Source: Conoideocrella luteorostrata
Taxonomy: Eukaryota > Ascomycota > Sordariomycetes > Hypocreales > Clavicipitaceae
Assembly (NCBI GenBank): GCA_032433595.1
Contig: JASWJB010000159.1
Coordinates: 31,002-95,001 of the forward strand
Direction: 5' to 3'
DNA: 64,000 nucleotides
The notes under the pieces were generated by a model. The model ran no database searches. It was given only the letters and a program-made list of their open reading frames with translations, and had not been told where the DNA came from. Shown one piece after another: positions 35,772 through 48,321 of the stretch (the stretch's first letter is position 1; each line of letters opens with the position of its first letter). Both the position numbers and the translations under genes were made by a program.

Positions 35772-38700
35772 ATGGCAGACAAGGAAAACGTTGACGTTGC
35801 CCAGAGCTCCGACATGGCTCCTTCCTCCAAGGAGTCGACCCCAATGTCTCCTGAGACTCCTTCAAAGGCCAGCGCTGCGTCGACTTCTCCCGCGGCCAAG
35901 CGCACTAGCGCTGCAACAGCTACGGCTGCAGCTACAGCTCGACGAACTGCTACGGCTGGCACGACTGCTTCATCACGCACATCCACCGGCACCGCTGCTG
36001 GTAGCCGTGCTCCCGGAGGCCTTAGCAAGCCTCCGACTCGCCCTCCAGTCTCATCCAGCACGGCTTCGAGCACGAACAGACGTCCCACTACCGCAAATTC
36101 TACGACCTCAACTCACCGTAGTCGGCCAAGTGTGAGCGCTAGTGAAGACGAGAGAAAGCCTACCTTGACATCTACCGCTGCTAGGAGAACAAGCGCGCTT
36201 ATGTCTAGCCCCGGTAGAACGACCGAGAAGAAAACAACGACGGGAACGAGTGGTGCCACTGGCACGAGTCGCAAGCTAGCTACGTCTACTGGAACTACGA
36301 CTGCAACCCCGAGAACTTCTACTCTTGGTTCAAGAACCTCGACAGCTGGAACCACTGCCTCTGCCAGGTCTGCCACAGCTGCAACAGCTACCCGCACCGG
36401 AACAGCTTCTGCCACTGCCTCGAAGCGTCTCTCCACTTCTGGTGCCTCTGGTGTTGCGGGTCGTTCGTCTGCCCTGACTAGTCGGCCTGCCGCTGCAAAA
36501 TCAGATGCTTCCGCTGGAGCAAAGGAGATCGAGGAGCTCAAGGCTAAGCTGGCTGAGGGAGAATCGCAAATTGAGACCCTCCAGGCTCAGATTCAAGCTT
36601 CGGAATCTACTATTTCTGATCTACGTACGCAGCTTGTCAATGCTCCTCCTGTACCGGCCACAGAAGCCGAGGCACAGTCCGCGCAAGTCAGCAATGCTGA
36701 TGAGGCCATTGCAAACCTGAAAGCTGAGCACGAGTCTGCGCTTGTCAATCTAGAGAGTCGTCTTGTGGAGGTCAACGATAAGCTGCAAAGTGCTGAGTCT
36801 GAGCTTGAGCAGCACAAGGCTAATCTCAGCTCTGCTGAAGGTGCTAAAGCTACTACTGAGTCTGAAATTGAGGCTTTGCGGAAATCTCTCGAGACTGCTC
36901 AACTGGAAAGCGAGGAGAAGGCCAAGGTCAGCGAAGCTGCCTTGCAAGCGGCGTTGGACGATCATAATGCCAAGATTGCCGAACTGCAGACTTCGTTGAC
37001 TGAAAAACACCAGTCTGCGGTTGACGAGCTCGAGTCCAAGCACAAGACTGAACTCGAGAAGGGCCAGATGGATGCGTCTTCTCATGAGACCACCATCGAT
37101 GAGCTCAAGAGCAGCCATGAGTCTATCGTCGCCGATTTGCAGACCAAAGTTGACGAATTGACTGCCTCACATGCTGCCCTGGAAGCTGCCAACAGCGACA
37201 AGTCACGATCTGATCAGCAAGCGCACAACAGCAAGGTTGCTGCCTTGGAGGGCGAGATTGCGGAGCTCAAAGCAATGAGCGACGTTTCTGGCAAGTCTGC
37301 GGAGAGCGCCAGTACCCAGCTTACCCAGCTTCAGAGCAGCTTGGCCGAGAAAGGGAAGGAACTCACCGCTACCAAAGAGGATATGTCATCCCTGCTGATC
37401 AAGGTCACGGAAACTCAGACTGCCCTGGCTGACAAGGATGGAGAAATCTCGAAGCTCAAGGCTATGCACGATGAACGCATGAAGAACCTTTCACAGGACT
37501 ACGAAAACGAGATTGAGAGCCTTCGTGGCGATGCTTTCTTCAAGCGCAAGTTTGAGGAACTCGAAGGTCAGCATAACGAGCTCAAAGCCTCGTCTGAGGA
37601 ATCTGTCAAGTCCCATACTGAGGCTTTGGCTGCTGCCAAGGCTGAGCACGCCACTGCCGTCGAATCTCTCAAGGCTCTGGAGCAGGAGCACCAGAAAAAC
37701 CTCGATTCTCTCCGTGCAAGCCACGCCGAAGAGGTTGAGACTGCTAAGACTGGTGCATCGGCCGACAAGGATGCTCATCAGAGCCTGCTGGATTCCCTCA
37801 AGGCCCAGCACGCAGAAGAGCTTGCTGTTTTGAAGAAGGAAAGTGAGGGCTCTCTCGTGAAGGAGCTGGAAGCTCTCAAAGCTTCTCATACTGGTGTGAT
37901 TGAGGCATTGAAGCAAGAACACTCTGGTGAGCTCACCAAGACCCGGGCTAGTCATGATGAGGCTCTCGCCGCAGCCAAGAGTGCGGGCAGTGACGCACAC
38001 ACTAGTGAAATTGCCAGCATTCGTGCTGAGTTGGAAGCCACCAGAGAAAAGCTCGAGGAAGCTCAGGCAGAGGGTGAACGTGCTGTCGAGTCCGCCAAGA
38101 ATGAGCTTGAGGGCAAACATATTGACGAGATGGAGAAACTCATCACCATGAATACGGAGGCTATGGATAAGATGAAGACTGATGGCGTTCAAGCCCGGAA
38201 GGACCTGGAGGAGCTTAGTGCTGCCCACTCCAAATCTATTGAAGACAGCATTGCGGAGTACAAGAGCACGTCGTCAAATTTGGAGGACAGACTAACGGAG
38301 CAGAGGGCTGTCAATGCTGATCTGGACGCTGCTCTTAAGACTGCCCAGGAGGCACTTGCGAAAGCTCAAGCTGAAGTTGAGGAAATGGGACAGCAGCTTG
38401 CTCAGGAGAAGATGGACCGCATGACAGCACTGGCGGATCTGGACGCTGCCAAGAGTGCTAAGCCTGACACTTCAGAAGCGGATGCGCTCAGAAAAGAGCT
38501 CGCCACGTTGAAGCAGACACATGAGGATGCCCACGCTGCAGTTGAGCTGTCTCTCAAGTCCAAGGAGGACGAGCTGGAGACACACAAGGCGCAACTGGCG
38601 GGTGCCAAAGACGCTTTATCTACACTGAAGGATGACCTTGAGCTTGCTCAAAAGGAGCTCGAGGCTCATAAATCAGAGTCCGAGGCTAAGCACAAGACGG

Positions 38701-39397
38701 CCCAGGCCGACTACAAAGATCTTAATGACAGCATGACGAGTCTTATCGAAGAAGCCAATAATAAAGCTAAGGACTTGGAAGCCAAGCTCGAGAAAGCGAC
38801 AAGACTGACAGAGGAGAACGACAAGAAAATTCAGGAGATTGAGGCTCAACTCAAGGTGAAGGATGCAGAGATTGCGGAGGCTAAAGTATTATAGACTGGT
38901 CCAGAATTGCTTCAGAAACAAATACCAAGCTAATCATTTTGCGCAGGCTAACGCCGCGGCCAAATCCAAGGGTCTTTTAAGCAGCAGATTTGCCGGCACT
39001 GAAGGTGGCAACGACGACGGTGCGGCCGGCGGCGATTTGGCTGAAGGTGAGGATGACAACAATGACAATGACGATGAAGATCACTCTTCAGCGGCATTGG
39101 CTTCGGTGCGCGAGCCCTTTTGTTGATGCGGCCACTGCTTTCACGGCTTTCTTTGAAGTTGACCAATACTAGAGAAGGAGAAGCTAACGAGTATTTTAAT
39201 CTAGCTGAGTAAGGCACGAGTGACGGCGAAGCAGATTGATGCCCTCGACAGAGAGATGAGGGACCGCAACTTGCAGTGAGTATCTATTATTCTATGATGC
39301 ACCTGCGTTTGATGGGAGAAGCGGCAGGAAGCTGAATTATGATCTGACTCGTGACAGGCTGCTCAACTCGATAACCAATGCCCACCAGTCAAGGTAA
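35772..39397 (+). CDS. long coiled-coil protein, M-protein-repeat type (1127 aa)
   Basis: Exons are 35772-38885, 38947-39105, 39205-39275 and 39358-39397. The introns have acceptors GCGCAG, CTAG and ACAG, with branches GCTAAT and GCTAAC. The donors of introns 1 (GTATTA) and 2 (GTGCGC) are non-standard; the third is GTGAGT. Splicing joins the coiled coil to KGLLSSRFAG, an acidic Asn/Asp stretch and a C-terminal helix ending SITNAHQSR. Residues 1-245 are Ser/Thr/Ala/Arg-rich with many SRTST-like units. Residues about 250-1040 are almost continuous heptads (KEIEELKAKLAEGESQIETL and similar). Homologues are known in ascomycetes under the loose name 'M protein repeat protein'. A structural or cytoskeleton-associated role is inference. 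Confidence 0.85.
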
Positions 39398-40746
39398 ACA
39401 AGAGACGGAATCTCAAGGGAACCACGTTTGCATGGAGCAGTTTCATTTCAGCGGGAGGATGTCGGTTTAGTTTTAATACCCCTGTCCCTTTGTTAGCCCT
39501 GGAGATGTATAACCTACCAGTCAAGTATCACGAGCGAGCGCGGCGGTTTTGAAAGATGGACAAATAACTAGATGTGCGTAGGGAATGGCCGCGATAGTCC
39601 TGTTACGATTCTGAGAGAAATGCAGAAGCGTTCCAATCTCTTCAGAGATTGCAATTGCACAACACGACAGATGCGTGTTTGAAGCACACTTTTGTCCCGT
39701 TTACTGTTAAGTAGTAAAATCACGATACCCCACCTCATGACTATTATGCCGGACGATCATGTCATGATGGCACTTGGCCATTTGTAACTAGACTACTCCG
39801 TTCTTTCGCCTCCTAACGCAAAGTAATACATAGTACTCCGTAGTAGTAGTAGTATTATAGAGTAGTATTAGCCGTAGTTATTTATTGTGGTGTAGAAGGG
39901 AGTGTTGTACTCCGTACCCGAGCCGCGATTGTGTGGTGCGCGCCGATCCGCTACCAAGGTAACTAAGCTTATGCCATGAATGCCAGGAAAATCTCGAGCA
40001 CCCTGTCAAAACGTCAGCATGACGATATACATATGGGCAGCTTGCGACGCGCGATTGTCCGAAATTGTGACAGCCGTGGAGCCACTTGCCAAGAACGTGC
40101 ACGGTCGAATGGGTTGAGTGCATGCTGATGAATATTCAAGCCCAACGGAGTTTTGGAACAGGAGTCGTCGGGCTTTGGAAAGGACCGGCGCCGACTACTC
40201 CGTAACTGCTACGGAGTAGTACTGCCTTCAATTCAAAGAAGCAACCCCCAGGGACTAAATAAAGGCGGACGGCTTGCTGGGCTAGCCAATGCAAGGCTGC
40301 ATCCATCACACTTGAGACCCTGCCCTGGCCTCTAGGTGCTCCTCTAAGTGGACGCGGCGGACTGACGTAACTGGGGTCTGCACTGTGTATGACGTCCTCT
40401 GCAGACTTGATATGGTCCGGGCGGCGGCCAGACCGGCCCGTTCAGTGTGTTGTAATGTGTTGTCACGACACAGAATTGTCTCGCCTAGCCCGACCCTTCT
40501 CCTTCTTTTATCTGCACTAGCTATCTACTTCCCTTCTATTTTTTTTTTGGGGGGATCCAAAAATCGAACTTCGTTTGTAGCCTTGGCCATTGGCGGTTTT
40601 GCTGTCTTCCTTCCATCTCCAACCTCAAAGCGGGCAAATTACCGAAGTCATGACGACATATTAGCTAACTGCAGCCCGTGCTCCGTACTCCTGTCATCAC
40701 TTTTGCCCCGGGCGCCGTCGTCGTCATCACTACCATCAACAAGACA
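39398..40746. other. intergenic region with motif clusters
   Basis: A TAG-repeat-rich stretch (39838-39870) and GTACTCCGTAC-type motifs (39906-39917, 40196-40223, 40680-40690) occur. The pyrimidine-rich part from about 40490 is a likely 5' leader of the next gene; an open frame there (40385-40948) is in a different frame from the gene. No separate gene is supported. Confidence 0.5.
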
Positions 40747-42188
40747 ATGCCCGAGGTTCGAAGGGGCAGCCGCTCTATTGACGGTCGACCGAAGCCGCTC
40801 AATACCACTCTGTCCTCTGACAGCAACAAATCTACTCCAGGCGGCAGTAACAGCAAAGATCCGAGTACAGACAAACTCGATCTTCAGCATGCCGACCCGT
40901 CCGGTCCAATTCGTCATCAGGAATCACCACGCCCACAACGCCATGTAAACATTTCGAGACCGTCGCGTTCCTTTTCCCGCAATGCATCTGACCCCCCCAC
41001 GTCGCCGGCATCGCCTAGCAGCATGCACGACCACCCTCGACGCAGTCTCTCTTACGCGCTTCGTCCAGAGGCTCCAGCATACTACGACTCGCGGGCTGCC
41101 ACAAGAGCAGAATACAAACGCCGTGCTCGAACCCTTCAGGAATACTATGACGACAATCCGCATCTTTTACCCCAATTACCGTTTACGTGGCACCATGGGA
41201 AAAGACGGTGGCGTCTCTTCCTTTTCGCGTTTCTCGTCTTTGTGGACGCTTCGGCTGTCCCCATCGCATTGTACTACGGCTTGCATTATGCGGGTGACGT
41301 CGAGGGATGGATCATTTTCGCTGTTGTGACAACCATATGGGGCGGGCCTACGTATCTGGAGTTTGCGATTCGGACGCTCAGGCTCATCAAGAAGGAGAGA
41401 TTCTACCGACCACTGGGGACGGATTCGAGATGGTGTTTTGATTCATTGACGTACATCAGTGTCATTACCATTACGGCTGTGACGGCGTTGTTTGTAGTGG
41501 GGAGCGCGCCACATATAGTGTGGCTGAGGGTTTTGTGTATGCCTGCGCCGGCGATTTTGTACTGCTTGGGTGGCTGTATGGCTGTGATGATGCTGTATAC
41601 TGTCATGGGCTGGAAGGCACCGTTTCGGATCAGTTCGACGGCGAAAGGAGAGCCGGTACGTCGAGAACTCCTGCACTCATCCAGTTTTGGAAATTTGCAA
41701 GTTTGGAAGTGTGGAAGTATGGAAGTAATGCTAACACACTTCTTTGGTGATAGGTTCTGCCCGCAGCGTACTACTTTATCGAAGACGTTGTCGCCGTCAA
41801 CGCAAAGGCAGGTCGCCCATACCGCGAGGCCCTTGCCGCCAGATACAAGGCGTCTCCTCGATTTCAACGTATGCTCTACGTTCAATCTATCTTCTGGTCG
41901 ATTCCATCCGTTATCTTGGCTGCCGCTCTGACTGTGGTGGCTGTACATCCGAGCGTTCCTGCCACGGGGGCCTATGGCGTCTGCTGGGCTGTTCCATTCT
42001 TGTGGTGGGGAATATGGGGAGCAATCAGTGTTTGGTGGTGTAAAAGGGACATGGTGAGGGAAAGATTAGAATGGGAGGCGGACAATGGGACGGTTGAGAA
42101 GCAAGGGCCTCAGAGAATCGAGGCGGATGGCTCAGGGTCGAGGGAGCCTATCGTGGTTGGTGAGACGGCAGCGCAAAATGCTGTATAG
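40747..42188 (+). CDS. uncharacterised multi-pass membrane protein (447 aa)
   Basis: Exons are 40747-41655 and 41754-42188. The 98-nt intron (donor GTACGT, branch GCTAAC, acceptor ATAG) joins STAKGEP to VLPAAYYFIEDVV. Residues 1-145 are hydrophilic, Ser/Pro/Arg-rich and probably cytosolic, ending in EYKRRARTLQEYYDDNPHLL. Seven or so hydrophobic segments follow, among them LFLFAFLVFVDASAVPIALY, GWIIFAVVTTIWGGPTYLEF, VITITAVTALFVVGSAPHIV, LYCLGGCMAVMMLYTVMGW, IFWSIPSVILAAALTVVAV and VPFLWWGIWGAISVW. The C-terminus is charged. Proteins of this layout are conserved in Pezizomycotina as far as I recall, without a known function; I assign none. Confidence 0.82.
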
Positions 42189-42677
42189 TTGATATAAATA
42201 ATGTCGTTTCAGCGTATGATATCACGATCCATACTCGGTATATGTTTTGGTAATAATGTAATAGAAAACGAGATTGAGCACTTGCATATCAACAGTTACA
42301 AGTTGGCTGAGGAGGAAATTAACCGCCAATATTATGATTCCCGCGGGATTTCGTGCCCGTACCTTAACTACCACGTATCTTGGCACTGTTGTGCGCCAAA
42401 TTTCTTGCGCCATAAAGGACAAATTAGTTATCATGTTGACGTGCCCTGCGCTGAAGGTCTATTGAGACATCTTGGTCCCAACAGCATAAGGGACAGGGGG
42501 CTAATTGCATTGGGATTGAGGAAACCAGGAGATCTCAACATAGGGCGGATAATTCGAAGCCACGATAGCAGCAGAACGAGCAGCTGCATGGGCGAGCACC
42601 GGACAGGGCTCGGTTATCTAGAAAGCTCTTTTCTGGTCACGAGGGGTGTATGAGACATGTTGTGGCTCTGATTAGCC
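42189..42677. other. intergenic, no supported gene
   Basis: An open frame at 42201-42653 (+) directly after the membrane-protein stop shows no domain or codon bias I can support. Confidence 0.4.
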
Positions 42678-43179
42678 TCAACATTGGTGGTACGGGTATT
42701 GAACGTATTTAAGTACTAACCAATATTGAAAGTCTACTGTACTGATGCGAGAGTTAAGTTTACTAAAATGGTTATTGATGTGCTTAAACTCAGACTTATA
42801 TTGAGAAGCAAGTTTGTTGATATTAGACTTGACGCGTTGCATACTAGATTCAAGGTTTCCTGCACAGGACTCGACACATTGTATACCAGATTCAAGGTTT
42901 CCCACGCGAGAAGGTTGGTTATAATGGCTTCGACTCTTCCAACACGTTCATTGATCTTCTTAAACACTAACGCAGTTTGGCTCTCCAGGTGATTAAAGCA
43001 GGCGATAATCTAAGCAAATTGAGTTTCCGAATCGGAGGTGTTCGCTGCAACCATAATGTTAGTTTCTAATTAATAACAGACACAAAATGAACGATGAGTA
43101 ATGAGTTATAATACATACCAACTTGATTAGTTGCAGTCGCTGTTGGAACAATGAGCACTGGTGTGATAGATGCAGTGTA
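42678..43179 (-). pseudogene. decayed coiled-coil gene (stop plus frameshift)
   Basis: The minus strand retains a well-formed intron (43118-43045: GTATGT donor, ACTAAC branch, GCAG acceptor). The first exon reads ITPVLIVPTATATNQV. After the intron the frame reads ANTSDSETQFA, then a TAG at 43012-43010 where CAG (Gln) would continue the frame. It goes on with IIACFNHLESQTALVFKKIN and ERVGRVEAIITNLL. Near 42901-42912 the heptad pattern passes to another frame (GNLESGIQCVES, then GNLESSMQRVKSNINKLASQ, then HINNHFSKLNSRIS). The two NLESxxQxVxS units are a local duplication. A C-to-T stop is what repeat-induced point mutation would leave, though one site does not prove it. The parent family is not identified. 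Confidence 0.6.
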
Positions 43180-43814
43180 ATGATTGAAAACTGATCTAAT
43201 AAATATAATATAATAATTAAAACTGGATTAAAACTGATGTATCGGATACAGTGTAATAATCGAGACTGATGGGTGACAGTTAAATGTAATGGTTAGGAAG
43301 TATGACTGGTAAATTGTGATGGCCGGCACTGAACGAGCGGTGGATGAAAGAAGAAGAGAATGGGTGCGGTGGTCAGGGGCAGGTCCACACTTGATACTGA
43401 GGAAGGTGCGTCCAAACTTTGCTTCTAAACCACCTGAGGGCTTTCGACGATGAATTTCCTCGATTATGATTTTACCATGACTACGACAATAACCCGCTGA
43501 CCGCTTCAGCAGAATCAAGGAGGCTACGTTTACCGCGGGAAGAGAATAACGGGGGATCTCGGCACCAGAAGCCAGCTGAAGATAACACGCCAACGGGGGC
43601 AACTTGTCACGTTTTCTCTGACCGGATATGGCATTAGTTCTCACGCAAGTACGATCCAGACCCGGCTGACAATCACGCTCAACCGGATTCAATGACCGAA
43701 CACGCGCCTCGTGAACCGGCATAACCGGGAGTCAGTTACTCGCAGACTCGGGAGGGTCTGGATCCAGAAGTTATCGGAGCAAGCTACGGAGTATGCAGTA
43801 ACGAGTTAACGAGA

Positions 43815-43820
43815 CACGTG
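43815..43820. promoter_or_regulatory. CACGTGGG site upstream of PHO89
   Basis: The E-box CACGTG followed by GG matches the high-affinity yeast Pho4 form. The fungal counterpart NUC-1/PalcA recognises the same core. It lies 929 bp before the PHO89 start. The core also occurs elsewhere in this window, so function here is inference. Confidence 0.4.
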
Positions 43821-44054
43821 GGCAGTCTGTCTGCGGTACGGAGGCGGTCCAGCGGCATTGAACAACAAAATAAAACAATCAAGTAAAAATTTGCCAGCAT
43901 GACCTATTGCCTTTTTGGGAAGCCTAAGTCGGGGGGGGTTCTCGATGTGATGCGTCGGATACAGCTAGGGACGCTATTGCACAATATTGCACGAGGAGTA
44001 CGGACTACGGAGTCTTGCCCGTCCTGCAACTGTCAAATGTACCTGTAGAATCTA

Positions 44055-44060
44055 CACGTG
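44055..44060. promoter_or_regulatory. second CACGTG site upstream of PHO89
   Basis: CACGTGGTGG lies 689 bp before the PHO89 start. Together with the site at 43815 it could mediate phosphate-starvation induction; this is not proven. Confidence 0.4.
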
Positions 44061-44580
44061 GTGGTGAGCTTCTTGATGATTGGATGGCATGCAGACAATG
44101 GCGGGCCCCAGACATGCAAGCCCGGCGGAACCTGCCAAGCATCATGGACTCAACCTTGTCAAGCCATGATTAAGCTTATTTCTCATTCGCAACAAGACTC
44201 GATCTCGTGTGTTGAATGGACGAAGCCCGACAACCAACGCCGGACAACGCCTGACAATGCCTGCGGGCCTTCGCCCGACGTGTCGAGGCCGCTTCGCGCT
44301 GCCTCCGTCGCCACCATGGTCTTGGCTTGAGCAGAATGAGGTCTTGGCTCACCAAAAAGAGTGACCGAGCCTTGCCATGCGCCGCCCGCAGGCCAATCAA
44401 GCTGGAAACGTGGGAGCACGCTTGACCTGCGCTGCAAGTTGGACGGATTGCGAGTTTTGTTGGAATTTTGACCGACCTATGGAGTATATGGAGTACTTGT
44501 GTGTGAAAAGGACGCCAGCTACTTCACTGCTGCACGTACAGAGTAGTTACTCTACAATAGTATGGAGACTAGCAAGAGTT

Positions 44581-44587
44581 TATATAT
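44581..44587 (+). promoter_or_regulatory. TATA-like box of PHO89
   Basis: TATATAT lies 157 bp before the ATG, a suitable distance for a promoter with a leader of about 100-130 nt. Confidence 0.5.
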
Positions 44588-44743
44588 CAGCCACCAACAG
44601 CCCGGTCCTCGAGGAAAACACGTCTCTGCTTGTCTCGGTGTGCTGTTTGTCCTTATTCCATCTCATCTCCAGAAAGCCCATCCGGAACAGTGAAGTGTTT
44701 TTCGTCTTTGTCGACGTAAAGACAGAAAATCAAACCGTTCAAG

Positions 44744-46816
44744 ATGGTGATGACCGAGTATACCTACGTCTTTGTCATTGGCACGGGCTTTGCTTTGCTT
44801 GAGGCTTTCAACAATGGTGCAAGTATGTTGTCCATCTGCAGCTTACCTTCCGTCTACTCTCTCCTTGGCACTCGGCATGCCAAGTCCATGCAGGAGAATT
44901 TCACTTTACTGACCGGGTGTCCATCCAAACAGATGATGTGGCCAATGCCTGGGCGACCAGCGTGTCGTCAAGGTCCGTAACCTACAGACAGGCCATGTGC
45001 CTGTGCTTGTTCTTTGAGATGCTTGGTGCCCTCGCCGTGGGTGCTCGAACAGCCTCCACCATCAAGAACGGAATCATTCCTCTCGCAGCCTTCCAAGGCA
45101 ACCCCGGCGTCCAACTTCTTGCCTTCACCTGTGCTGCAGCCGGCGCCTCTCTCTGGGTGCAGTGGTGCACCCGTCACTCCGCCCACGTCTCGTCTACATA
45201 CTCTCTTATTTCGTCCATTGCTGGTGTTGGTGTTGCGACCGTTGGTGCCAAGGGCGTCCAATGGGGATGGAACAACGGCAAGGGCCTCGGTGCCATCTTT
45301 GCAGGCCTGGGCATGGCGCCGGCTATTTCTGCAGCCTTTGGCGCCATCATCTTCCTGCTCATCAAGTTCGTGGTTCACGTTCGAAAGAACCCTATCCGCT
45401 GGGCTGTCTGGACCTCCCCCTTCTTCTTCCTCATCGCCGGTACCATCTGTGCCCTCTCCGTGGTCTACAAGGGCTCTCCGCGTCTTGGTCTCGACAAAAA
45501 ACCCGCGTGGTTCATCGTTGCGGTTACCCTTGGCGTCGGCTGGGGTCTCTTTGCCCTGTCCGCCCTCTTCTTCGTGCCCTATGTGCACGCAAAGGTGCTG
45601 AAGAAGGACTACACGGTTACCTTCAAGGACATCGTCTTGGGCCCTCTTCTGTTCCAGCGTCAAGCGCCCGAGGATGCCGTCCACGCCAAGGTCCCTAACT
45701 ACGCCGTCGTGCAGCATGGTGACGACTCCAGCAGCGAGGATAACAGCCACGCCGATGAGGGAGTCTTTGACCCCAAGGGAACGTCGACTGGCAGCAACTA
45801 CGATGGCGAGAAGGGCCGCAACAACCCGTCTCAAGTGACTGCCACTGAAGCCGGACAAAGGAAGCTCATCCTGGCTGAGTGCAACCAGGACGGCTACAAG
45901 AGACTCCTCGTCGAAGCTAGGGAGAAGCACCACGCCAAGCTTAGACGATCCCGCGGTCCTCTTGGTTGGGCCATGCGGACTCTCCATGCCAACCCCATGG
46001 GTGCCGGCTCCGCGTATGAGAAACACAACGTCATCACCATGTGCAAGAGACTCCCAGCCATGATCACTGTTGCTCTCCTCTACGGCATGCACTACGACAT
46101 CCACACCGCCCAGGTCGGCATCGAAGGCACCCCCGAAGGTCGCCGTATGCAGCGCGTCTACGACCACGCCACCAAGTACCCCAACGAGGTTGAGTACCTG
46201 TATTCCTTTGTCCAAGTCATCACCGCATGCACTGCCTCGTTTGCCCACGGTGCCAACGATGTCGGCAACGCTGTCGGTGTCTGGGCCGCCATGTACTCTG
46301 CCTGGTATACTGGCAAGGCTCTTACGGCCAATTCCCCCGTTGAGCTCTGGCAGATTGCTGTCATTGCCTTGACTATCTGCATCGGTTTCATCACATACGG
46401 TTACAACATCATGAAGGGTAAGTCCAAAAACTATCTTTTTTACGAGAATTTATTTGTGTGCGCTTCCTTTGTCCAACCAAAAAAAAAAAGAAAACTCTTA
46501 AAACTGACTCGTTCCATCTTTCTTTCTAGTCATGGGCAACAAAATAACCTATCACTCCCCCAGCCGAGGTTCTTCTATGGAGATGGGCGCTGCTATTACC
46601 GTCTTGGTCTTTTCGCAGTACTCATTACCCGTTTCTACGTCCATGTGCATCACCGGTGCTACCGTCGGTGTTGGTCTCTGCAACGGTACCTTGAAGGCTG
46701 TGAACTGGCAGCGAGTGGGACTGTTGGTCTTTTCCTGGTTCATGACGATTCCTATTGCTGGTCTTATTGGCGGCTGTCTTATGGGTATTCTGCTCAACAC
46801 TCCCCACTTCAGATGA
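44744..46816 (+). CDS. PHO89: PHO89, sodium-dependent phosphate permease (PiT family)
   Basis: Exons are 44744-44822, 44933-46417 and 46530-46816 (616 aa), with introns of 110 and 112 nt. PHO89 imports inorganic phosphate with sodium across the plasma membrane, mainly under phosphate limitation and alkaline pH. Both family signatures are present: GANDVANAWATSV across the first splice junction (about residues 25-37) and GANDVGNAVGVW (about 466-477). A hydrophilic central loop of about 170 residues (starting near VHAKVLKKDY) separates the two hydrophobic halves, as expected. The third exon supplies the last hydrophobic segments (VLVFSQYSLPVSTSMCITGA, GLIGGCLMGIL). The length fits the family. 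Two CACGTG sites upstream may link it to the phosphate regulator. Confidence 0.95.
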
Positions 46817-48321
46817 GTGGTTTATACGTGTGTTGTCGATGCCATTAGAGTTTCATTAGTTTATTTTTAGTTTCATTCTTTTTGTAGAATTAGAAACAGG
46901 TCTTAGTTCGCCTTGGAATTAATTCTGCAGTATATTTCCTGAATGCTTCGACGTAAAGCTGTGAATATGGCTCGGTATCGTATCGATCACGCGCCAAACT
47001 TGCATAACTTGTCGTAAGAATCGTAAATTCTCAAATCTCAACGGCAACAGGGACGGCGAAAGACGGTTTGTATTACACAACAAAAATAGGCGTAGCCAGC
47101 CTAGCTAGAGGCCACTTTTTGTCGTAATTGATAGTTATACCTACTACCCCTTATATAGCGTGCAGCAGTTTGCAACATGACCTCCACCACTTCTTTGCCT
47201 CCTACATCTGGAACAAGAGGACGGTCGACAATGGTATGGAGAGAGGGAAATGAGAGGCTGAGAGGCTGAGAGGCACGTTCCAAAATGATCTCCATCATTT
47301 TGTCCTCGCAAGTATTGTCCCTAGAACAGTGTATGACAACATTGAATGTGCAGCTCAACCCGCCAGGAAGTCGGCGTTCACAGCTTGCCAGTATCTGCTG
47401 ATGGTATTATTCACTGTGCCCAACCCACCGTTCTGTATCTAAGTATGGCCGACTCTGTGTCAGTAGTCGTTCTTGAAGCCAGATCCAAAACTTGTGATGA
47501 AGGCATTCAAAACAGATTGAGACGCAGAAATCTGGAAATTCAGGGCAAGGAGGGGTGGGGAGGAGGTCGGTCCTCGGAACGTCAGTTGATGACTCAATCA
47601 TAGCGGGGGAATATCATGCACAGCTCGATTTTGACTTTTCTATTTCTTGTTGGAAGCACAGCATAGGTTTCACCATCGAGGCACCTAGATGGCCAGCCAG
47701 CCGGCTAAACTCGAAAAGTCTCAACACGGGAAGTGGAACGGGGTTCTATTCATCACTCCTATTGACTGCTTCATGCCAGGTAGAGGCTTGGACTGCCATC
47801 CGCACTTCATGGTAATGGTTGGAAGTTGAAGTGCGGGGTGATGCTCTATAGAGATTCGATGTTTAATAAGTGATGGAGGTAAGAGGGCGACTCGCTGATC
47901 TGGGTCAAAATTTCAGAATTCATACACAGAAGAGGAAGAAGGAGAAGGTCTCGCTTCAAATTCGTTAGATGCATTTGGCAACATGCAGCGGGCTCGAACA
48001 CCGCGGCGCGATACCAAGTCAGGAATATTTGATGGAATGCTACTTCAAAATGATGCCTTTGGAAAAGGATTTGCTATCCGTGCCGAATAACTCGAAAACG
48101 GCGTCTGGGTTCGCAAGGATGTGCTTTGTGTGTGGATGGATGGATAATCCAATGTAAACAGATGAACCTGGATCTTGCAGGACAAAAAGTTCAATGGCGA
48201 AAAGATCTCGAACCATGACAGCAGTCGAGGTTACTGGCACGCTTTGGACTTAGAAGCCACAAACCATCATCAGATACCGCCGGGACGTGCTCTGAATGCT
48301 TAAAATGCAACAATATATCGT
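46817..48321. other. convergent intergenic region, 1.5 kb
   Basis: This lies between PHO89 and the amidase gene, which point towards each other. Short GAGAGGCT repeats occur at 47250-47272. Open frames here lack protein features. I see no gene. Confidence 0.5.

Larger units (their letters stand above)
43180..44743. other. PHO89 upstream region
   Basis: About 1.5 kb without a supported gene. An open frame at 43228-43722 (-) has the composition of chance sequence. Two CACGTG sites and a TATA-like box are listed separately. Motifs related to TACGGAGTAC lie near 43795 and 43997-44011. Confidence 0.5.

Noticed and set aside
40385..40948. 187-codon frame before the membrane protein
   Set aside because: It is out of frame with the gene and covers the pyrimidine-rich leader.
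43228..43722. 164-codon minus-strand frame
   Set aside because: Composition is like chance sequence. Its final codons resemble the start of the decayed gene at 43179 only because of a short local duplication.
44968..46248. 426-codon open frame on the minus strand
   Set aside because: It is the antisense of PHO89 exon 2, has Gly/Asp/Val-rich composition and no domain.
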